Notes: generated from the letters alone by a model not told the origin. Shown: positions 51,528 through 62,423, counted from the stretch's first letter. The stretch is 64,000 nt of DNA from Piscinibacter lacus (GCF_016735685.1 NZ_JAERRA010000001.1:124001-188000), one strand, 5' to 3'. Translations and numbers: made by a program.

Positions 51528-51587
51528 CGTCTTCTCCTTGACCTGGTGCCTACGCTTCCGGGGAACAGGCTTGTGTGAACAAGCGAC

Positions 51588-51806
51588 TCACTTCGCCCGG
51601 AAGACGATGCGAGCGCGACTCAAATCGTAGGGCGTCAGCTCCACGGTGACTTTGTCGCCCGGCAGGATGCGGATGTAGTGCATGCGCATCCTGCCGGAAA
51701 TGTGACCGAGGACGACGTGCCCGTTTTCCAGCTTCACTCGAAACGTTGCGTTCGGAAGGTTCTCAACCACCTCCCCTTGCATCTGGATGGCGTCGTCTTT
51801 CGACAT
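51588..51806 (-). CDS. infA: Translation initiation factor IF-1
   Basis: This 72-residue protein from ATG 51806 has the exact usual length; the frame extends six codons upstream without reason. Sequence [41 protein letters not shown] and [21 protein letters not shown] is the S1-like OB fold. It lies 19 bases after secY. Confidence 0.97.
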   Translation of the reverse strand: MSKDDAIQMQGEVVENLPNATFRVKLENGHVVLGHISGRMRMHYIRILPGDKVTVELTPYDLSRARIVFRAK

Positions 51807-51825
51807 GAAGCTTCCGAACGGCAAC

Positions 51826-53136
51826 TCAGCCTGGCTTAAAGCTGGCCTTTTTCAACAGGGACTCGTACTGCTGGGACATCACATAGGACTGGACCTGGGC
51901 CCAGAAATCCATGGTGACGACCACGATGATCAAGAGGGAGGTCCCGCCGAAGTAGAACGGAACGTTGTACTTCAGGATCAGGAACTCGGGCAGCAGGCAG
52001 ACCAGGGTGATGTAGATCGCACCGCCGAAGGTCAACCGCGAAAGGATCTTGTCGATGTAGCGCGCGGTCTGGTCACCCGGCCGGATGCCCGGGATGAAGG
52101 CACCGCTCTTCTTCAGGTTGTCTGCGGTCTCGCGGCTGTTGAATACCAGGGCCGTGTAGAAGAAGCAGAAGAAAATGATGGCCGCGGCATACAGCATCAC
52201 GTAGATCGGCTGGCCCGGCGACAGGGCCGAGGCCAGGTCGCGCAGCCACTGGAAGCCATCGCCGGTGGCGAACCAACCCACCGCGGTCGCGGGCAGCAGG
52301 ATGATCGAGGAGGCAAAGATCGGCGGGATCACGCCCGCCATGTTGACCTTGAGCGGCAGGTGCGAGGACTGGCCCCCGTAGACCTTGTTGCCGACCTGGC
52401 GCTTGGCGTAGTTCACCAGGATCTTGCGCTGACCCCGCTCGACGAAGACCACGGCGTAGGTGACCGCGCCCACCAGCAGGATGATCAGCAGCGCGATCAC
52501 GATGCTCATCGCCCCGGTCCGGATCAGCTCGAACAGCCCACCCAGCGCGCTCGGCAAGCCCGCAGCAATGCCGGCGAAGATCAGGATCGAGATGCCGTTG
52601 CCCAGGCCCCGCTCAGTGATCTGCTCACCCAACCACATCAGGAACATGGTGCCCGCCACCAGGCTGACCATGGTGGTCATGCGGAAGCCAAAGCCCGGAG
52701 AGATCACCAAGCCCGCAGAACCTTCAAGCGCCACGGCAATGCCCAGAGCCTGGAAGATCGCAAGGCCCAGCGTGCCGTAACGGGTGTACTGGGTGATCTT
52801 GCGCTTGCCGGCCTCGCCCTCTTTCTTCAGCGCCTCCAGCGTCGGCACCACGTGCGTCATGAGCTGCACGATGATCGACGCCGAGATGTAGGGCATGATG
52901 CCCAGCGCGAAGACGGTGAAGCGCGACAGCGCCCCGCCCGAGAACATGTTGAACAGGTTCAGGATCCCGCCCTGCTGCTGGTTGAACAGCTGCTTGAGCT
53001 GGTCGGGGTCGATGCCCGGCACGGGGATGTGCGCCCCGATGCGGTAGACGACCAGCGCGAGCAGCAGGAAGACCAGCCGGCGACGCAGGTCGCCGAACTT
53101 GCCGGTCTTCGCGAGCTGGGGGGCGTTCGTGGCCAC
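51826..53136 (-). CDS. secY: Protein translocase subunit SecY
   Basis: This 436-residue protein is counted from GTG 53136 ([19 protein letters not shown]), which matches the family N-terminus; the open frame runs 34 codons further back over rplO's 3' flank without support. Ten membrane helices are visible, with [11 protein letters not shown] in the plug area, [12 protein letters not shown] and the C-terminal [13 protein letters not shown] tail. It is the channel of the Sec translocon and closes the spc section. Confidence 0.97.
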   Translation of the reverse strand: MATNAPQLAKTGKFGDLRRRLVFLLLALVVYRIGAHIPVPGIDPDQLKQLFNQQQGGILNLFNMFSGGALSRFTVFALGIMPYISASIIVQLMTHVVPTLEALKKEGEAGKRKITQYTRYGTLGLAIFQALGIAVALEGSAGLVISPGFGFRMTTMVSLVAGTMFLMWLGEQITERGLGNGISILIFAGIAAGLPSALGGLFELIRTGAMSIVIALLIILLVGAVTYAVVFVERGQRKILVNYAKRQVGNKVYGGQSSHLPLKVNMAGVIPPIFASSIILLPATAVGWFATGDGFQWLRDLASALSPGQPIYVMLYAAAIIFFCFFYTALVFNSRETADNLKKSGAFIPGIRPGDQTARYIDKILSRLTFGGAIYITLVCLLPEFLILKYNVPFYFGGTSLLIIVVVTMDFWAQVQSYVMSQQYESLLKKASFKPG

Positions 53137-53176
53137 GCGGTGTTCCGTTAGGTTGTCAACGAGGGATCGTGACGCC

Positions 53177-53608
53177 TCAAGCGACCGAACCGCCGGCCGC
53201 CTCGATCGAGGCCTTGGCACCCGCGGTCGCGCCCACACCCTTGAGCGTGACCGCCATGCTCAGCTCGCCCGTCTTGATGACCTTGACCACGCGCGCCAGC
53301 TCGGGCACCAGGCCGGCGGCCTTGAGCGTGAGCATGTCGACTTGCGTCGCGCCAAGGCGCTGCAGATCGGTCAGGGAGATCTCGGCATTGAAGCGCAGTG
53401 TCGTCGACTTGAAGCCGCGCTTGGGCAGTCGGCGCTGCAGCGGCATCTGGCCGCCTTCGAAGCCAACCTTGTGGTAGCCACCCGCACGCGACTTCTGGCC
53501 CTTGTGGCCGCGGCCGCAGGTCTTGCCCAGGCCCGAGCCGATGCCACGACCGACACGGCGCTTGGCATGCTTGGCACCGGAAGCCGGCTTGATCGAATTG
53601 AGTTCCAT
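53177..53608 (-). CDS. rplO: 50S ribosomal protein L15
   Basis: This 143-residue protein begins [26 protein letters not shown] and has the [14 protein letters not shown] loop and C-terminal [17 protein letters not shown]. It lies between rpmD and secY. Confidence 0.98.
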   Translation of the reverse strand: MELNSIKPASGAKHAKRRVGRGIGSGLGKTCGRGHKGQKSRAGGYHKVGFEGGQMPLQRRLPKRGFKSTTLRFNAEISLTDLQRLGATQVDMLTLKAAGLVPELARVVKVIKTGELSMAVTLKGVGATAGAKASIEAAGGSVA

Positions 53609-53629
53609 GGAATGCTCCGGGCAGCTGCC

Positions 53630-53815
53630 TTACAGCACCTGCACGAGGTAGCTGATCTTGTTGATCATGCCGCGCACCGCGGGGGTGTCTTCCAGCACGC
53701 GGGTGCTGTTGACGCCACGCAGGCCGAGGCCGCGCACGGTGGCACGGTGATCAACACGGGTGCCGATCGGGCTCTTGACGAGCTTGACCGTCAGGGTCTT
53801 CTTGTCGGTGGTCAT
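53630..53815 (-). CDS. rpmD: 50S ribosomal protein L30
   Basis: This 61-residue protein has [43 protein letters not shown]. Normal bacterial length. It lies between rpsE and rplO. Confidence 0.97.
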   Translation of the reverse strand: MTTDKKTLTVKLVKSPIGTRVDHRATVRGLGLRGVNSTRVLEDTPAVRGMINKISYLVQVL

Positions 53816-53835
53816 CGCGGACTCCGCTCGGGCGC

Positions 53836-54354
53836 TCAGTTGAAGATCTCTTCGATCGACTTGCCACGCTTGGAAGCGACCTCGTAGGGGGTCGTCGAGC
53901 GGGCAAGCGCGTCGAAGGTCGCGCGCACCATGTTGTACGGGTTGGTCGAGCCATGGCTCTTGGCGACCACGTCGGTCACGCCCAGCACCTCGAACACTGC
54001 GCGCATCGGACCGCCGGCAATCACGCCGGTACCGGGCGCAGCCGGGGCCAGCAGAACGCGGGCTGCGCCGTGCTCGCCGATCACGTTGTGGTGGATGGAA
54101 CCGTTGCGCAGGCTGACCTTGATCATGTTGCGGCGGGCCTGGTCCATGGCCTTCTGGACAGCGACCGGCACTTCACGCGCCTTGCCCTTGCCCATGCCGA
54201 CCTTGCCATCGCCGTCGCCGACCACGGTGAGGGCTGCGAAGCCCATGATCCGGCCGCCCTTGACCACCTTGGTCACGCGGTTGACCTGGATCATCTTCTC
54301 GCGCATGCCGTCATCACGGGCTTCGTCATTCACGCGCGCTTGGAACTTAGCCAT
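53836..54354 (-). CDS. rpsE: 30S ribosomal protein S5
   Basis: This 172-residue protein has [30 protein letters not shown], the double-stranded RNA-binding part, and [27 protein letters not shown]. It lies between rplR and rpmD. Confidence 0.98.
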   Translation of the reverse strand: MAKFQARVNDEARDDGMREKMIQVNRVTKVVKGGRIMGFAALTVVGDGDGKVGMGKGKAREVPVAVQKAMDQARRNMIKVSLRNGSIHHNVIGEHGAARVLLAPAAPGTGVIAGGPMRAVFEVLGVTDVVAKSHGSTNPYNMVRATFDALARSTTPYEVASKRGKSIEEIFN

Positions 54355-54384
54355 CTTGCTTTCCTTCGCCTGTGGGCCGTCGGA

Positions 54385-54750
54385 TCAGAACTGGAGGCCG
54401 GCTTCGCGGGCCGCCTCGGCCAGGGCCTTGACCCGGCCGTGGTAGGCGAAACCTGCGCGGTCGAAGGCGACACGCTCGATGCCGGCGGCCTTGGCCTTCT
54501 CGGCAATGCGGGCGCCGACGGCAGCGGCGGCGCTCACATTGCCACCCTTGCCGGCGCCACCGAGCTGCTCGCGCACTTCCTTCTCGGCGGTCGAGGCGCT
54601 GGCCAGCACGCGCTGACCGTCGCCGGAGATCACGCTCGCATAGATGTGCAGGTTGGAGCGGAAGACCGTCAGACGGGCCGAGCCCTGAAGGGCGATGCGG
54701 ACTCGCGTCTGGCGGGCACGCCGCAGGCGTTGCGCTTTTTTGTTCAACAT
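54385..54750 (-). CDS. rplR: 50S ribosomal protein L18
   Basis: This 121-residue protein has [31 protein letters not shown] and C-terminal [30 protein letters not shown]. It binds 5S rRNA. It lies between rplF and rpsE. Confidence 0.98.
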   Translation of the reverse strand: MLNKKAQRLRRARQTRVRIALQGSARLTVFRSNLHIYASVISGDGQRVLASASTAEKEVREQLGGAGKGGNVSAAAAVGARIAEKAKAAGIERVAFDRAGFAYHGRVKALAEAAREAGLQF

Positions 54751-54761
54751 CGTGCGGCTCC

Positions 54762-55295
54762 TTACTTCTTCTTGGTCTCTTTCAAGACCACGCGCTCGTC
54801 GGCGTAGCGGATCCCCTTGCCCTTGTAGGGCTCGGGCGGACGGAAGGCGCGAACTTCGGCAGCGAGCTGGCCGACGACCTGGCGGTCGGCACCCTTGATC
54901 AGGATTTCCGTCTGCGACGGGGTCGTCACGGTGATGCCGGCGGGCATTTCCTTGACGACCGGGTGCGAGAAACCGATCTGCAGGTTGAGCTTCTGACCCT
55001 GAGCCTGGGCGCGGAAGCCCACGCCGACCAGGGTCAGCTTCTTCTCGAAGCCCTTGCTGACGCCGTTGACCATGTTGGCGGTCAGGGCGCGCAGCGTGCC
55101 GCTCATCGCATTCGCCTCGGCCGATTCATTCAGCGGGACAAACTTGATGGCCGCGCCGTCCTTGCTGACAGCGACGAGGCGGTGAACCGGCATCGCGAGG
55201 GTGCCCAGGGCGCCCTTGATGCTGATCTGTTCGGCCGTGATCGCGACATCCACACCTTGCGGGATGGCGACCGGCATCTTTCCAACGCGAGACAT
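54762..55295 (-). CDS. rplF: 50S ribosomal protein L6
   Basis: This 177-residue protein has [40 protein letters not shown] and [24 protein letters not shown]. It lies between rpsH and rplR. Confidence 0.98.
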   Translation of the reverse strand: MSRVGKMPVAIPQGVDVAITAEQISIKGALGTLAMPVHRLVAVSKDGAAIKFVPLNESAEANAMSGTLRALTANMVNGVSKGFEKKLTLVGVGFRAQAQGQKLNLQIGFSHPVVKEMPAGITVTTPSQTEILIKGADRQVVGQLAAEVRAFRPPEPYKGKGIRYADERVVLKETKKK

Positions 55296-55311
55296 TGCTG
55301 CTTCCTCCGCG

Positions 55312-55707
55312 TCAGGCGACGTAGCAGAGCACTTCGCCGCCGATACCGGCAGCGCGCGCCTTGCGGTCGGTCATCACGCCCTTGGGCGTGGTGACGATGG
55401 CAACACCCAGGCCGTTCATCACCTGGGGGATCGAATGGCGGCCCTTGTAGACGCGCAGGCCGGGACGGCTCACGCGCTCCAGGCGCTCAATCACCGGCTG
55501 GCCGGCGTAGTACTTCAGCGCGATCTGCAGCTGCGGCTTGGCCGCCTCGCCGGAGACCACGAAGCTGTCGATGTAGCCCTCGTCCTTCAGGACTTGGGCG
55601 ATCGCGACCTTCAGCTTCGACGAAGGCATCGACACGGAGGCCTTCTCGACCATCTGTGCGTTGCGGATGCGGGTCAGCATGTCCGCAATGGGATCACTCA
55701 TGCTCAT
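55312..55707 (-). CDS. rpsH: 30S ribosomal protein S8
   Basis: This 131-residue protein begins [19 protein letters not shown]; a second ATG two codons in is also possible, but GAGGAG is better spaced for the first. It ends in [19 protein letters not shown]. Confidence 0.98.
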   Translation of the reverse strand: MSMSDPIADMLTRIRNAQMVEKASVSMPSSKLKVAIAQVLKDEGYIDSFVVSGEAAKPQLQIALKYYAGQPVIERLERVSRPGLRVYKGRHSIPQVMNGLGVAIVTTPKGVMTDRKARAAGIGGEVLCYVA

Positions 55708-55740
55708 GGGATTGCTCCTCTTCCTGGGCCGAGCGCCGGC

Positions 55741-56046
55741 TTACCAGCTGGCCTTGACGACACCAGGGATGTCGCCTTTGAAGGCCAGTTCGCGGATCTT
55801 GTTGCGGCCGAGACCGAAGGTGCGGAAGGTACCGCGCGGACGACCGGTCAGCTCGCAGCGATTGCGCAGACGGGTCGGATTCGCATTGCGCGGCAGCTTC
55901 TGGAGCGCCAGGCGGGCGAGGTAACGCTCTTCGTCCGACTTGGAGGCGTCGTTGATGACGGCCTTCAATTCGGCGTACTTCTTGGCGTACTTGGCCACGA
56001 GCTGCTCGCGCTTGAGCTCACGCTGCTTGATCGAGAGTTTTGCCAC
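55741..56046 (-). CDS. rpsN: 30S ribosomal protein S14 (zinc-free long form)
   Basis: This 101-residue protein is counted from GTG 56046 ([15 protein letters not shown]), the usual length of the long form. [41 protein letters not shown] lacks the CxxC pairs of the zinc form. It begins 10 bases after rplE. Confidence 0.97.
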   Translation of the reverse strand: MAKLSIKQRELKREQLVAKYAKKYAELKAVINDASKSDEERYLARLALQKLPRNANPTRLRNRCELTGRPRGTFRTFGLGRNKIRELAFKGDIPGVVKASW

Positions 56047-56056
56047 GGGGCCTACC

Positions 56057-56596
56057 TCAGTTCTTGAACGGGAAGCGGAAGGCCGAGAGAAGCGCCTTGG
56101 CCTCATCGTCGGATCCAGCCGTCGTCGTGATGCTGATGTTCATCCCGCGGAGCGCGTCGATCTTGTCGTACTCGATTTCCGGGAAGATGATCTGCTCCTT
56201 CACGCCGATGTTGTAGTTGCCCCGACCGTCGAAGGACCGGCCCGAGATGCCGCGGAAGTCGCGCACCCGGGGCAGGGCGATCGTCACGAAACGATCCAGG
56301 AACTCGAACATCCGCGCGCCGCGCAGCGTGACCATGCAGCCGATCGGCACGTTCTCGCGGATCTTGAAACCCGCAATGGCCTTCTTCGACTTGGTGACCA
56401 CCGGCTTCTGACCGGCGATCTTGGTCAGGTCGCCGACGGCATGGTCCATGACCTTCTTGTCGGACACCGCTTCGCTCACGCCCATGTTCAGCGTGATCTT
56501 CTCGAAGCGCGGCACCTGCATGACGGAGGAGTAGCCGAACTTGGCGATGAGGTCGGGAACGACCTTCTCGCGGTAGAACTGTTGCAGACGAGCCAT
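56057..56596 (-). CDS. rplE: 50S ribosomal protein L5
   Basis: This 179-residue protein from ATG 56596 begins [17 protein letters not shown]; earlier in-frame codons overlap rplX. It has [37 protein letters not shown] and [21 protein letters not shown]. It binds 5S rRNA. Confidence 0.98.
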   Translation of the reverse strand: MARLQQFYREKVVPDLIAKFGYSSVMQVPRFEKITLNMGVSEAVSDKKVMDHAVGDLTKIAGQKPVVTKSKKAIAGFKIRENVPIGCMVTLRGARMFEFLDRFVTIALPRVRDFRGISGRSFDGRGNYNIGVKEQIIFPEIEYDKIDALRGMNISITTTAGSDDEAKALLSAFRFPFKN

Positions 56597-56606
56597 CTTC
56601 GACCCC

Positions 56607-56924
56607 TTACGCCTTGATCTCTTCGCCGCTGGACTTGTAGACGCGCACTTTCTTGCCGTCTTCCAGAAGCTTGATGCCCACGCGGTCGGCCTTGGCCGTC
56701 GCGGGGTTGTAGATGGCCACGTTCGACTGGTGAATCGGCATGGTCTTGTCGACGATGCCACCGGTCGTGCCCTTGAGCGGGTTGGGCTTGACGTGCTTCT
56801 TGGCGATGTTCACGCCATCGACGACGATGTGATCGTCATCGACGCGGAGCGCCACCGTGCCACGCTTGCCCTTGTCGCGGCCGGCAATCACGACGACTTG
56901 GTCGCCCTTGCGAATCTTGTTCAT
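56607..56924 (-). CDS. rplX: 50S ribosomal protein L24
   Basis: This 105-residue protein has [24 protein letters not shown] (KOW motif) and [36 protein letters not shown]. It lies between rplN and rplE. Confidence 0.98.
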   Translation of the reverse strand: MNKIRKGDQVVVIAGRDKGKRGTVALRVDDDHIVVDGVNIAKKHVKPNPLKGTTGGIVDKTMPIHQSNVAIYNPATAKADRVGIKLLEDGKKVRVYKSSGEEIKA

Positions 56925-56950
56925 GACCTGTCCTTAGCAGGGCCGACGCC

Positions 56951-57319
56951 TCAGAGCACTTCCGGGGCGAGCGAGACGATCTTCATGAAGCGCTCGGTAC
57001 GCAGTTCACGCGTGACCGGGCCGAAGATGCGGGTGCCGATGGGCTCGAGCTTGCCGTTGAGCAGCACGGCGGCATTGCCGTCGAACTTCACCAGCGAGCC
57101 ATCCTGGCGGCGCACACCCTTGGCGGTGCGCACGACCACGGCGTTGTAGACCTCGCCCTTCTTGACGCGGCCTCGCGGTGCAGCCTCCTTGATGGAGACC
57201 TTGATCACATCGCCAATGCCCGCATAGCGGCGCTTGGAGCCGCCGAGCACCTTGATGCACATGACGCTCTTCGCGCCCGTGTTGTCCGCGACGTCGAGCC
57301 GCGATTGCATTTGGATCAT
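56951..57319 (-). CDS. rplN: 50S ribosomal protein L14
   Basis: This 122-residue protein from ATG 57319 begins [27 protein letters not shown]. It is the first gene of the spc section, with a promoter about 240 bases upstream, so its mRNA has a long leader (57320 to about 57554). Confidence 0.98.
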   Translation of the reverse strand: MIQMQSRLDVADNTGAKSVMCIKVLGGSKRRYAGIGDVIKVSIKEAAPRGRVKKGEVYNAVVVRTAKGVRRQDGSLVKFDGNAAVLLNGKLEPIGTRIFGPVTRELRTERFMKIVSLAPEVL

Positions 57320-57560
57320 GTCATTCCCCAACTTGTCCCGCAGGCGCCGTCGTGGCGCATGCAGTCAGTCTTGGGCCCCGTCGGGCGTATGGCTTGCGGC
57401 CACCACCACTGGAGGGCGAGACCGAAAAGCCACCTGCGAGACCGGGCGGCGCTGCATGACGCACACACCACCCGGATCGTTCAGCCGCCGCGCGCACCAT
57501 GAGGTTCTCGTGAACCACTTGGCAGGGGCCGCTTCAGGTAGATTTTCGGCGAAGTCGCGC

Positions 57561-57589
57561 AGTTTATGAGAGATCGACTGCGCTGTCAA
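57561..57589 (-). promoter_or_regulatory. Sigma70-type promoter of the spc operon
   Basis: On the minus strand TTGACA (57584-57589) is followed after exactly 17 bases by TAAACT (57561-57566). The -35 is a perfect consensus and the -10 matches 4/6. It lies just after the peroxiredoxin stop and before rplN, where Escherichia coli also has its spc promoter. The leader 57320-57554 contains no obvious terminator. Confidence 0.8.
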
Positions 57590-57608
57590 ACGTCGTGCGC
57601 CAAGTTTC

Positions 57609-58118
57609 TCAAAGGGCCCGGGCCTGGGCCAGCAAGGTCGCGGCGTCGCTCACCTCGAACTTGCCCGGGGCCTCGACATTCAGGCTCAGCACCACGCCAT
57701 CGCGCACCAGCATCGAGTAGCGCTGCGAACGCAGGCCCAGCCCGCGGGCCGTCAGGTCCAGCGTCAGGCCCGTAGCCTGGGCGAACTCGGCCGAGCCATC
57801 GCCCAGCATGCGCAGCTTGCCGGCGGTGCCCTGCTCGCGCGCCCAGGCGCCCATGACGAAGGCATCGTTGACCGAGATGCAAAGGATCTCGTCAACGCCA
57901 GCCGCGCGAAAGCCCTCGGCCGCAGCCAGATAGCCCGGCACGTGTTGGGCCGAGCAAGTAGGCGTGAAGGCACCAGGGAGCGCAAAGACCGCCAGCGTCT
58001 TGCCGGCGCTGAGCGCCTCGGTCGTGAAGGCATTCGGGCCCAGGCTGCAACCGCCGCCCTCGATTTCGATGAACTCGTACAGCGTGGCCGCGGGGAGGCG
58101 GTCTCCGATCTTGAGCAT
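57609..58118 (-). CDS. Peroxiredoxin (Prx5-type redoxin) at the S10/spc operon boundary
   Basis: This 169-residue protein starts at ATG 58118 with GAGGAA upstream; the longer open frame has no support. The peroxidatic cysteine C55 lies in PGAFTPTCSAQHVPGY, the Prx5/AhpE-like signature. GVDEILCISVNDAFVMGAWA and RSQRYSMLVRDGVVLSLNVEAPGKFEVSDA complete the fold. It reduces peroxides with thiol donors in the cytoplasm. It lies after the rpsQ terminator and before the rplN promoter, so it may depend on read-through or a weak promoter in the 38 bases between the terminator and its start. Confidence 0.93.
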   Translation of the reverse strand: MLKIGDRLPAATLYEFIEIEGGGCSLGPNAFTTEALSAGKTLAVFALPGAFTPTCSAQHVPGYLAAAEGFRAAGVDEILCISVNDAFVMGAWAREQGTAGKLRMLGDGSAEFAQATGLTLDLTARGLGLRSQRYSMLVRDGVVLSLNVEAPGKFEVSDAATLLAQARAL

Positions 58119-58155
58119 GATGAATTCCTCGGGCAAGGCGCCTGGCGCGGCGCCG

Positions 58156-58197
58156 AAATGAAAACGACCGGCAGCCCTTGCGGACATGCCGGTCGCT
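58156..58197 (-). terminator. Rho-independent terminator after rpsQ
   Basis: On the minus strand GCGACCGGC pairs with GCCGGTCGT (one G-U) across a 15-base loop, followed by TTTTCATTT. It lies 25 bases after the rpsQ stop and marks the end of the S10 operon. The long loop makes it moderate in strength. Confidence 0.7.
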
Positions 58198-58220
58198 GAC
58201 TCAGGGCATGAGCCCGTCGA

Positions 58221-58499
58221 TCAGACGCTACGCGCCTTCTCGACCAGGCGGGTCACGACCCAGTTCTTGGTCTTGGACAGCGGACGGCCTTCGGCAATCT
58301 CGACGAGATCACCGATGTGATAGACGTTGGCTTCGTCATGCGCGTGGTACTTGCGCGAACGGGCCACGATCTTGCCGTACAGCTCGTGCTTGGTGCGACG
58401 CTCGACCAGGACGGTGATCGTCTTGTCGCGCTGGTCGCTGACGACACGGCCGACCAGGGTGCGGGTGTTCTTCACCGGCGCGGTTTGGGCTTCCGTCAT
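58221..58499 (-). CDS. rpsQ: 30S ribosomal protein S17
   Basis: This 92-residue protein starts at ATG 58499, overlapping the rpmC stop as ATGA. It has [30 protein letters not shown] and the [27 protein letters not shown] region. Last gene of the S10 operon here. Confidence 0.97.
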   Translation of the reverse strand: MTEAQTAPVKNTRTLVGRVVSDQRDKTITVLVERRTKHELYGKIVARSRKYHAHDEANVYHIGDLVEIAEGRPLSKTKNWVVTRLVEKARSV

Positions 58500-58696
58500 T
58501 GGGCAGCTCCCTTCTTCTTCTCGGCCAGGATGGTCTTGGCACGGGCGATGGCGCGACGGGTGTCGCCCAGGCTGGCGTTGTTGGCCAGTTGCTGGGTGCC
58601 CTTCTGCATGCGCAGCTTGAAGTGGGCCTGGAGCAGGGACTTGATTTCCTGCTCGAGGGCGGCCACGTCCTTGGCGCGGAGTTCGGTTGCGTTCAT
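58496..58696 (-). CDS. rpmC: 50S ribosomal protein L29
   Basis: This 66-residue protein has [40 protein letters not shown], typical L29. It overlaps rpsQ by 4 bases. Confidence 0.97.
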   Translation of the reverse strand: MNATELRAKDVAALEQEIKSLLQAHFKLRMQKGTQQLANNASLGDTRRAIARAKTILAEKKKGAAQ

Positions 58697-58713
58697 GGGG
58701 ACCTCGTAGAACG

Positions 58714-59130
58714 TCAGGTGCCGACGTGGCGGGCCACGAAGGTGCAGCGCAGCGGCAGCTTGGCGGCCGCGAGCGTGAACGCTTCGCGGGCCAGGGCTTC
58801 GGGCACGCCATTGATCTCGTAGAGCACCTTGCCCGGAGTGATCTCCGCAACGTAGTACTCCGGGTTGCCCTTGCCGTTGCCCATGCGGACTTCGGCCGGC
58901 TTCTGCGAGATCGGCTTGTCGGGGAAGATGCGGATGAAAATCCGACCACCCCGCTTGACGTGACGCGAGATCGCGCGACGCGCGGCTTCGATCTGGCGGG
59001 CCGTGATGCGGCCGCGCTCGGTCGCCTTCAGACCGAAATCGCCGAAAGCCACGGAAGCTCCGCGGGTGGCGACCCCGGTGTTGCGGCCCTTCTGTTCCTT
59101 GCGGAACTTGCGGCGTGCAGGTTGCAGCAT
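58714..59130 (-). CDS. rplP: 50S ribosomal protein L16
   Basis: This 138-residue protein has [42 protein letters not shown] and [24 protein letters not shown]. It begins 3 bases after rpsC. Confidence 0.98.
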   Translation of the reverse strand: MLQPARRKFRKEQKGRNTGVATRGASVAFGDFGLKATERGRITARQIEAARRAISRHVKRGGRIFIRIFPDKPISQKPAEVRMGNGKGNPEYYVAEITPGKVLYEINGVPEALAREAFTLAAAKLPLRCTFVARHVGT

Positions 59131-59133
59131 GGT

Positions 59134-60027
59134 TTACTCTCCTTTGGCCTCGCCGGCAGCGGCCGGCGTGGCGACCTTGCGCACACGCTTGACCGCGCCC
59201 TTGGCGTCGGCGGCACCGGCCTCGGCCGGCTTGTCGCTGCCCTCGACCGGCGCGCCTTCGGCACGCAGGCCACGGCCGCCCGGACCCCCACGACCCGACG
59301 GACGGCGGTCGCCGCCCGGACGGTCGTTGCGCGGGCCGCGACGGTTGCGGCGATCGTCCTCGCGTTCGTCACCACCCTTGAGGGTCGGCGCCTCGCCGTT
59401 CGCCAGGCGGTCACCGCGGTAGACCCAGACCTTGACACCGATGATGCCGTAGGTGGTCTTGGCTTCCGAAGTGCCGTAGTCGATGTCGGCGCGCAGGGTG
59501 TGCAGCGGCACGCGGCCTTCGCGATACCACTCGGTGCGGGCGATTTCGATGCCGTTCAGACGACCGGCGCTCATGATCTTGATGCCCTGGGCGCCCAGGC
59601 GCATCGCGTTCTGCATCGCGCGCTTCATGGCGCGGCGGAACATGATGCGCTTTTCGAGCTGCTGGGTGATCGAGTCGGCGATCAGTTGGGCATCGACTTC
59701 CGGCTTGCGGATTTCCTCGATGTTGACCGCGACCGGCACGCCGAGACGACGGGTCAGTTCGGCCTTGAGGTTCTCGATGTCCTCGCCCTTCTTGCCGATC
59801 ACCACGCCCGGACGGGCGGAGTAGATCGTGATGCGGGCATTCTTCGCGGGGCGCTCGATCAGGATGCGCGAGACCGCGGCATTCTTCAGCTTCGCCTTGA
59901 GGTACTCGCGAACGCGCAGGTCCTCGGCCAGCATCGTGGCGAAGTTGCGGTTCGACGCGTACCAGCGCGACGACCAGTTGCGCGTGACGGCCAGGCGGAA
60001 GCCAACCGGATGAATCTTCTGTCCCAT
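59134..60027 (-). CDS. rpsC: 30S ribosomal protein S3 with Arg/Gly-rich C-terminal extension
   Basis: This 297-residue protein has the KH domain ([22 protein letters not shown]) and the C-terminal core ([31 protein letters not shown]), both normal. After about residue 215 it continues for about 80 residues of Arg/Gly/Asp and then Ala/Lys-rich low-complexity sequence ([22 protein letters not shown]). Escherichia coli S3 has 233 residues, so the tail is a real extension of the kind seen in some betaproteobacteria. It starts 13 bases after rplV. Confidence 0.97.
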   Translation of the reverse strand: MGQKIHPVGFRLAVTRNWSSRWYASNRNFATMLAEDLRVREYLKAKLKNAAVSRILIERPAKNARITIYSARPGVVIGKKGEDIENLKAELTRRLGVPVAVNIEEIRKPEVDAQLIADSITQQLEKRIMFRRAMKRAMQNAMRLGAQGIKIMSAGRLNGIEIARTEWYREGRVPLHTLRADIDYGTSEAKTTYGIIGVKVWVYRGDRLANGEAPTLKGGDEREDDRRNRRGPRNDRPGGDRRPSGRGGPGGRGLRAEGAPVEGSDKPAEAGAADAKGAVKRVRKVATPAAAGEAKGE

Positions 60028-60040
60028 GGTCTTCCTTGCC

Positions 60041-60370
60041 TCAGTTGCCGACGGTCACGAAGATGTGGCAGGTCGGCTTGCTGATGCGGTTGCCACGACC
60101 CTTCGCGCGGGCTTCGAAACGCTTGAGCGTCGTGCCCTGTTCCACGTAGATCGAGGTGACCTTCAGTTCGTCGATGTCGGCGCCATCGTTGTGCTCGGCG
60201 TTCGCGATCGCGGACTCCAGAGCCTTCTTGATGATGCCGGCAGCCTTCTTCTGGGTGAAGTTCAGGATGTTGAGGGCCTGATCGACCTTCTTGCCGCGGA
60301 TGAGATCGGCCACCAGTCGACCCTTGTCGACCGACAGTCGCACACCGCGAACGCTTGCTCGGGTTTCCAT
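60041..60370 (-). CDS. rplV: 50S ribosomal protein L22
   Basis: This 109-residue protein has [34 protein letters not shown] and [27 protein letters not shown]. The long hairpin lines the exit tunnel. It follows rpsS by 9 bases. Confidence 0.98.
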   Translation of the reverse strand: METRASVRGVRLSVDKGRLVADLIRGKKVDQALNILNFTQKKAAGIIKKALESAIANAEHNDGADIDELKVTSIYVEQGTTLKRFEARAKGRGNRISKPTCHIFVTVGN

Positions 60371-60379
60371 CGCGACTCC

Positions 60380-60655
60380 TTACTTCTTGGCCTTCTTGTC
60401 CGCCGGGTGACCCTTGAACGTGCGGGTCAGGGCGAACTCGCCGAGCTTGTGACCGACCATCTGTTCGGACACATAGACCGGCACGTGCTGCTTGCCGTTG
60501 TGCACGGCGATCGTCAGCCCGATGAACTCGGGCAGGATCGTCGAGCGACGCGACCAGGTCTTGATCGGCTTCTTGTCCTTGATCGCGACGGCCTTCTCGA
60601 CCTTGGCAATCAGGTGGTGGTCCACGAAGGGACCCTTCTTCAGCGAGCGAGACAT
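60380..60655 (-). CDS. rpsS: 30S ribosomal protein S19
   Basis: This 91-residue protein has [51 protein letters not shown] and [15 protein letters not shown]. It lies between rplB and rplV. Confidence 0.98.
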   Translation of the reverse strand: MSRSLKKGPFVDHHLIAKVEKAVAIKDKKPIKTWSRRSTILPEFIGLTIAVHNGKQHVPVYVSEQMVGHKLGEFALTRTFKGHPADKKAKK

Positions 60656-60667
60656 GTCGTGCGCTCC

Positions 60668-61492
60668 TTACTTCTTGCGACGCGAGACGATGAACGTCTG
60701 CGTACGCTTGTTGTTGCGGGTGCGATAGCCCTTCGCCGGGGTGTTCCAAGGCGACACCGGCACCTGGCCTTCGCCGGTACGGCCTTCGCCGCCACCGTGC
60801 GGGTGGTCCACCGGGTTCATGGCCACGCCACGAACGGTCGGGCGGATGCCCTTCCAGCGGATCGCACCGGCCTTGCCGTACTGGCGCAGGTTGTGCTCTT
60901 CGTTCGAGACCTCGCCGATGGTGGCGCGGCACTCGACGTGGATGCGGCGGACTTCACCCGAGCGCAGACGGATCTGAGCGTAAGTGCCTTCACGCGCCAT
61001 CAGCGTGACCGAAGCGCCGGCCGAGCGGGCGATCTGGGCGCCCTTGCCCGGCAGCATCTCGACGCAGTGGATGATCGAACCCACCGGGATGTTGCGGATC
61101 GGCAGGGTGTTGCCCGGCTTGATCGGCGCTTCCGGGCCGCTCAGCAGGGTGGCACCGACCTCGACATTGCGCGGGGCGATGATGTAGCGACGCTCGCCGT
61201 CCGCGTAGCACACCAGCGCGATGTGCGCGGTGCGGTTCGGGTCGTACTCGATGCGCTCGACCTTCGCCGGGATGCCGTCCTTGACGCGACGGAAATCAAC
61301 GACGCGGTAGTGGTGCTTGTGGCCACCACCCTTGTGCCGCATCGTGATGTGACCGTTGTTGTTGCGACCGGCATTCTGCTTCTGCGGCTCGAGCAGCGAA
61401 GCTTCCGGCTTGCCCTTGTGCAGGTGGGCGTGAACCACCTTCACCACGGCACGGCGGCCCGGCGAAGTCGGCTTGACCTTGACGACAGCCAT
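60668..61492 (-). CDS. rplB: 50S ribosomal protein L2
   Basis: This 274-residue protein from ATG 61492 begins [19 protein letters not shown]. It has [18 protein letters not shown] and the peptidyl-transferase-region [19 protein letters not shown]. The start shares a base with the rplW stop (TAATG). Confidence 0.98.
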   Translation of the reverse strand: MAVVKVKPTSPGRRAVVKVVHAHLHKGKPEASLLEPQKQNAGRNNNGHITMRHKGGGHKHHYRVVDFRRVKDGIPAKVERIEYDPNRTAHIALVCYADGERRYIIAPRNVEVGATLLSGPEAPIKPGNTLPIRNIPVGSIIHCVEMLPGKGAQIARSAGASVTLMAREGTYAQIRLRSGEVRRIHVECRATIGEVSNEEHNLRQYGKAGAIRWKGIRPTVRGVAMNPVDHPHGGGEGRTGEGQVPVSPWNTPAKGYRTRNNKRTQTFIVSRRKK

Positions 61493-61806
61493 TACGCGGC
61501 CTCCCCGGAGAAGTTGAGCTCCTGACCCGGCTTCAGGCACACATAGGCCTTGCGCACGTGGTCGCGGCGGCCAATGCGGCCCCCAAAACGCTTGGTCTTG
61601 CCCTTGACGTTGACGACCGAGACCTTGTCGACCTCGACCTTGAAAAGCAGCTCGACCGCAGCCTTGATCTCGGGCTTGGTCGCGTCACGCAGGACCTTGA
61701 ACAGGACCTGGTTGTGCTTCTCGGCCACGGCGGTGGCCTTTTCGGAGACGATCGGCGCCAGCAGGATCTGCATCAGGCGGCCTTCATCGAACTTGACGGC
61801 GCTCAT
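61492..61806 (-). CDS. rplW: 50S ribosomal protein L23
   Basis: This 104-residue protein from ATG 61806 begins [24 protein letters not shown] and has [25 protein letters not shown]. The start overlaps the rplD stop as ATGA and its stop overlaps rplB (TAATG), so the run is translationally coupled. Confidence 0.97.
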   Translation of the reverse strand: MSAVKFDEGRLMQILLAPIVSEKATAVAEKHNQVLFKVLRDATKPEIKAAVELLFKVEVDKVSVVNVKGKTKRFGGRIGRRDHVRKAYVCLKPGQELNFSGEAA

Positions 61807-62423
61807 GCCAGCATCTCCTTGATCTGCTCGATCGCACCCTTGGTCACGATCACCTTCTTGTAGAAGACGAGCGAGAGCGGGTCGGCGTAGCGCGGCTCGA
61901 CAACCAGCACATTGGGCAGGTTGCGCGAGGCGAGGTACAGGTTCTCGTCGATCTGGTCGGCGATCACCAGCACATGCTCGAGGTTCATCGCCTTGAGCTT
62001 GGCGGCCAGGAGCTTGGTCTTCGGGGCGTCGACGGCGATCGAATCGATCACGGCCAGACGGCCTTCGCGGGCCAGCTGCGAGAAGATGGACGCCATGCCG
62101 GCGCGGTACATCTTCTTGTTGATCTTCTGGGTGAAGTTCTCGTCCGGGCTGTTCGGGAAGATGCGACCGCCCCCACGCCACAGCGGGGACGAGGTCATGC
62201 CGGCGCGCGCGCGGCCGGTGCCCTTCTGGCGGAACGGCTTCTTCGTCGAGTGCTTGACCTGCTCGCGGTCCTTCTGGGCACGGGTGCCCTGACGCGCGTT
62301 GGCCTGGTAGGCGACGACGACCTGGTGGACCAGCGCTTCGTTGAAGTCGCGGCCGAACACGGTGTCCGGCGCGTCAACCTTGGCCGAGGCCTGGCCCTGT
62401 TCGTTCAGGAGCTCGAGTTGCAT
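61803..62423 (-). CDS. rplD: 50S ribosomal protein L4
   Basis: This 206-residue protein has [36 protein letters not shown] and the tunnel loop [29 protein letters not shown]. In Escherichia coli L4 represses the S10 operon; a leader target was not identified here. The start overlaps the rplC stop (TGATG). Confidence 0.98.
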   Translation of the reverse strand: MQLELLNEQGQASAKVDAPDTVFGRDFNEALVHQVVVAYQANARQGTRAQKDREQVKHSTKKPFRQKGTGRARAGMTSSPLWRGGGRIFPNSPDENFTQKINKKMYRAGMASIFSQLAREGRLAVIDSIAVDAPKTKLLAAKLKAMNLEHVLVIADQIDENLYLASRNLPNVLVVEPRYADPLSLVFYKKVIVTKGAIEQIKEMLA

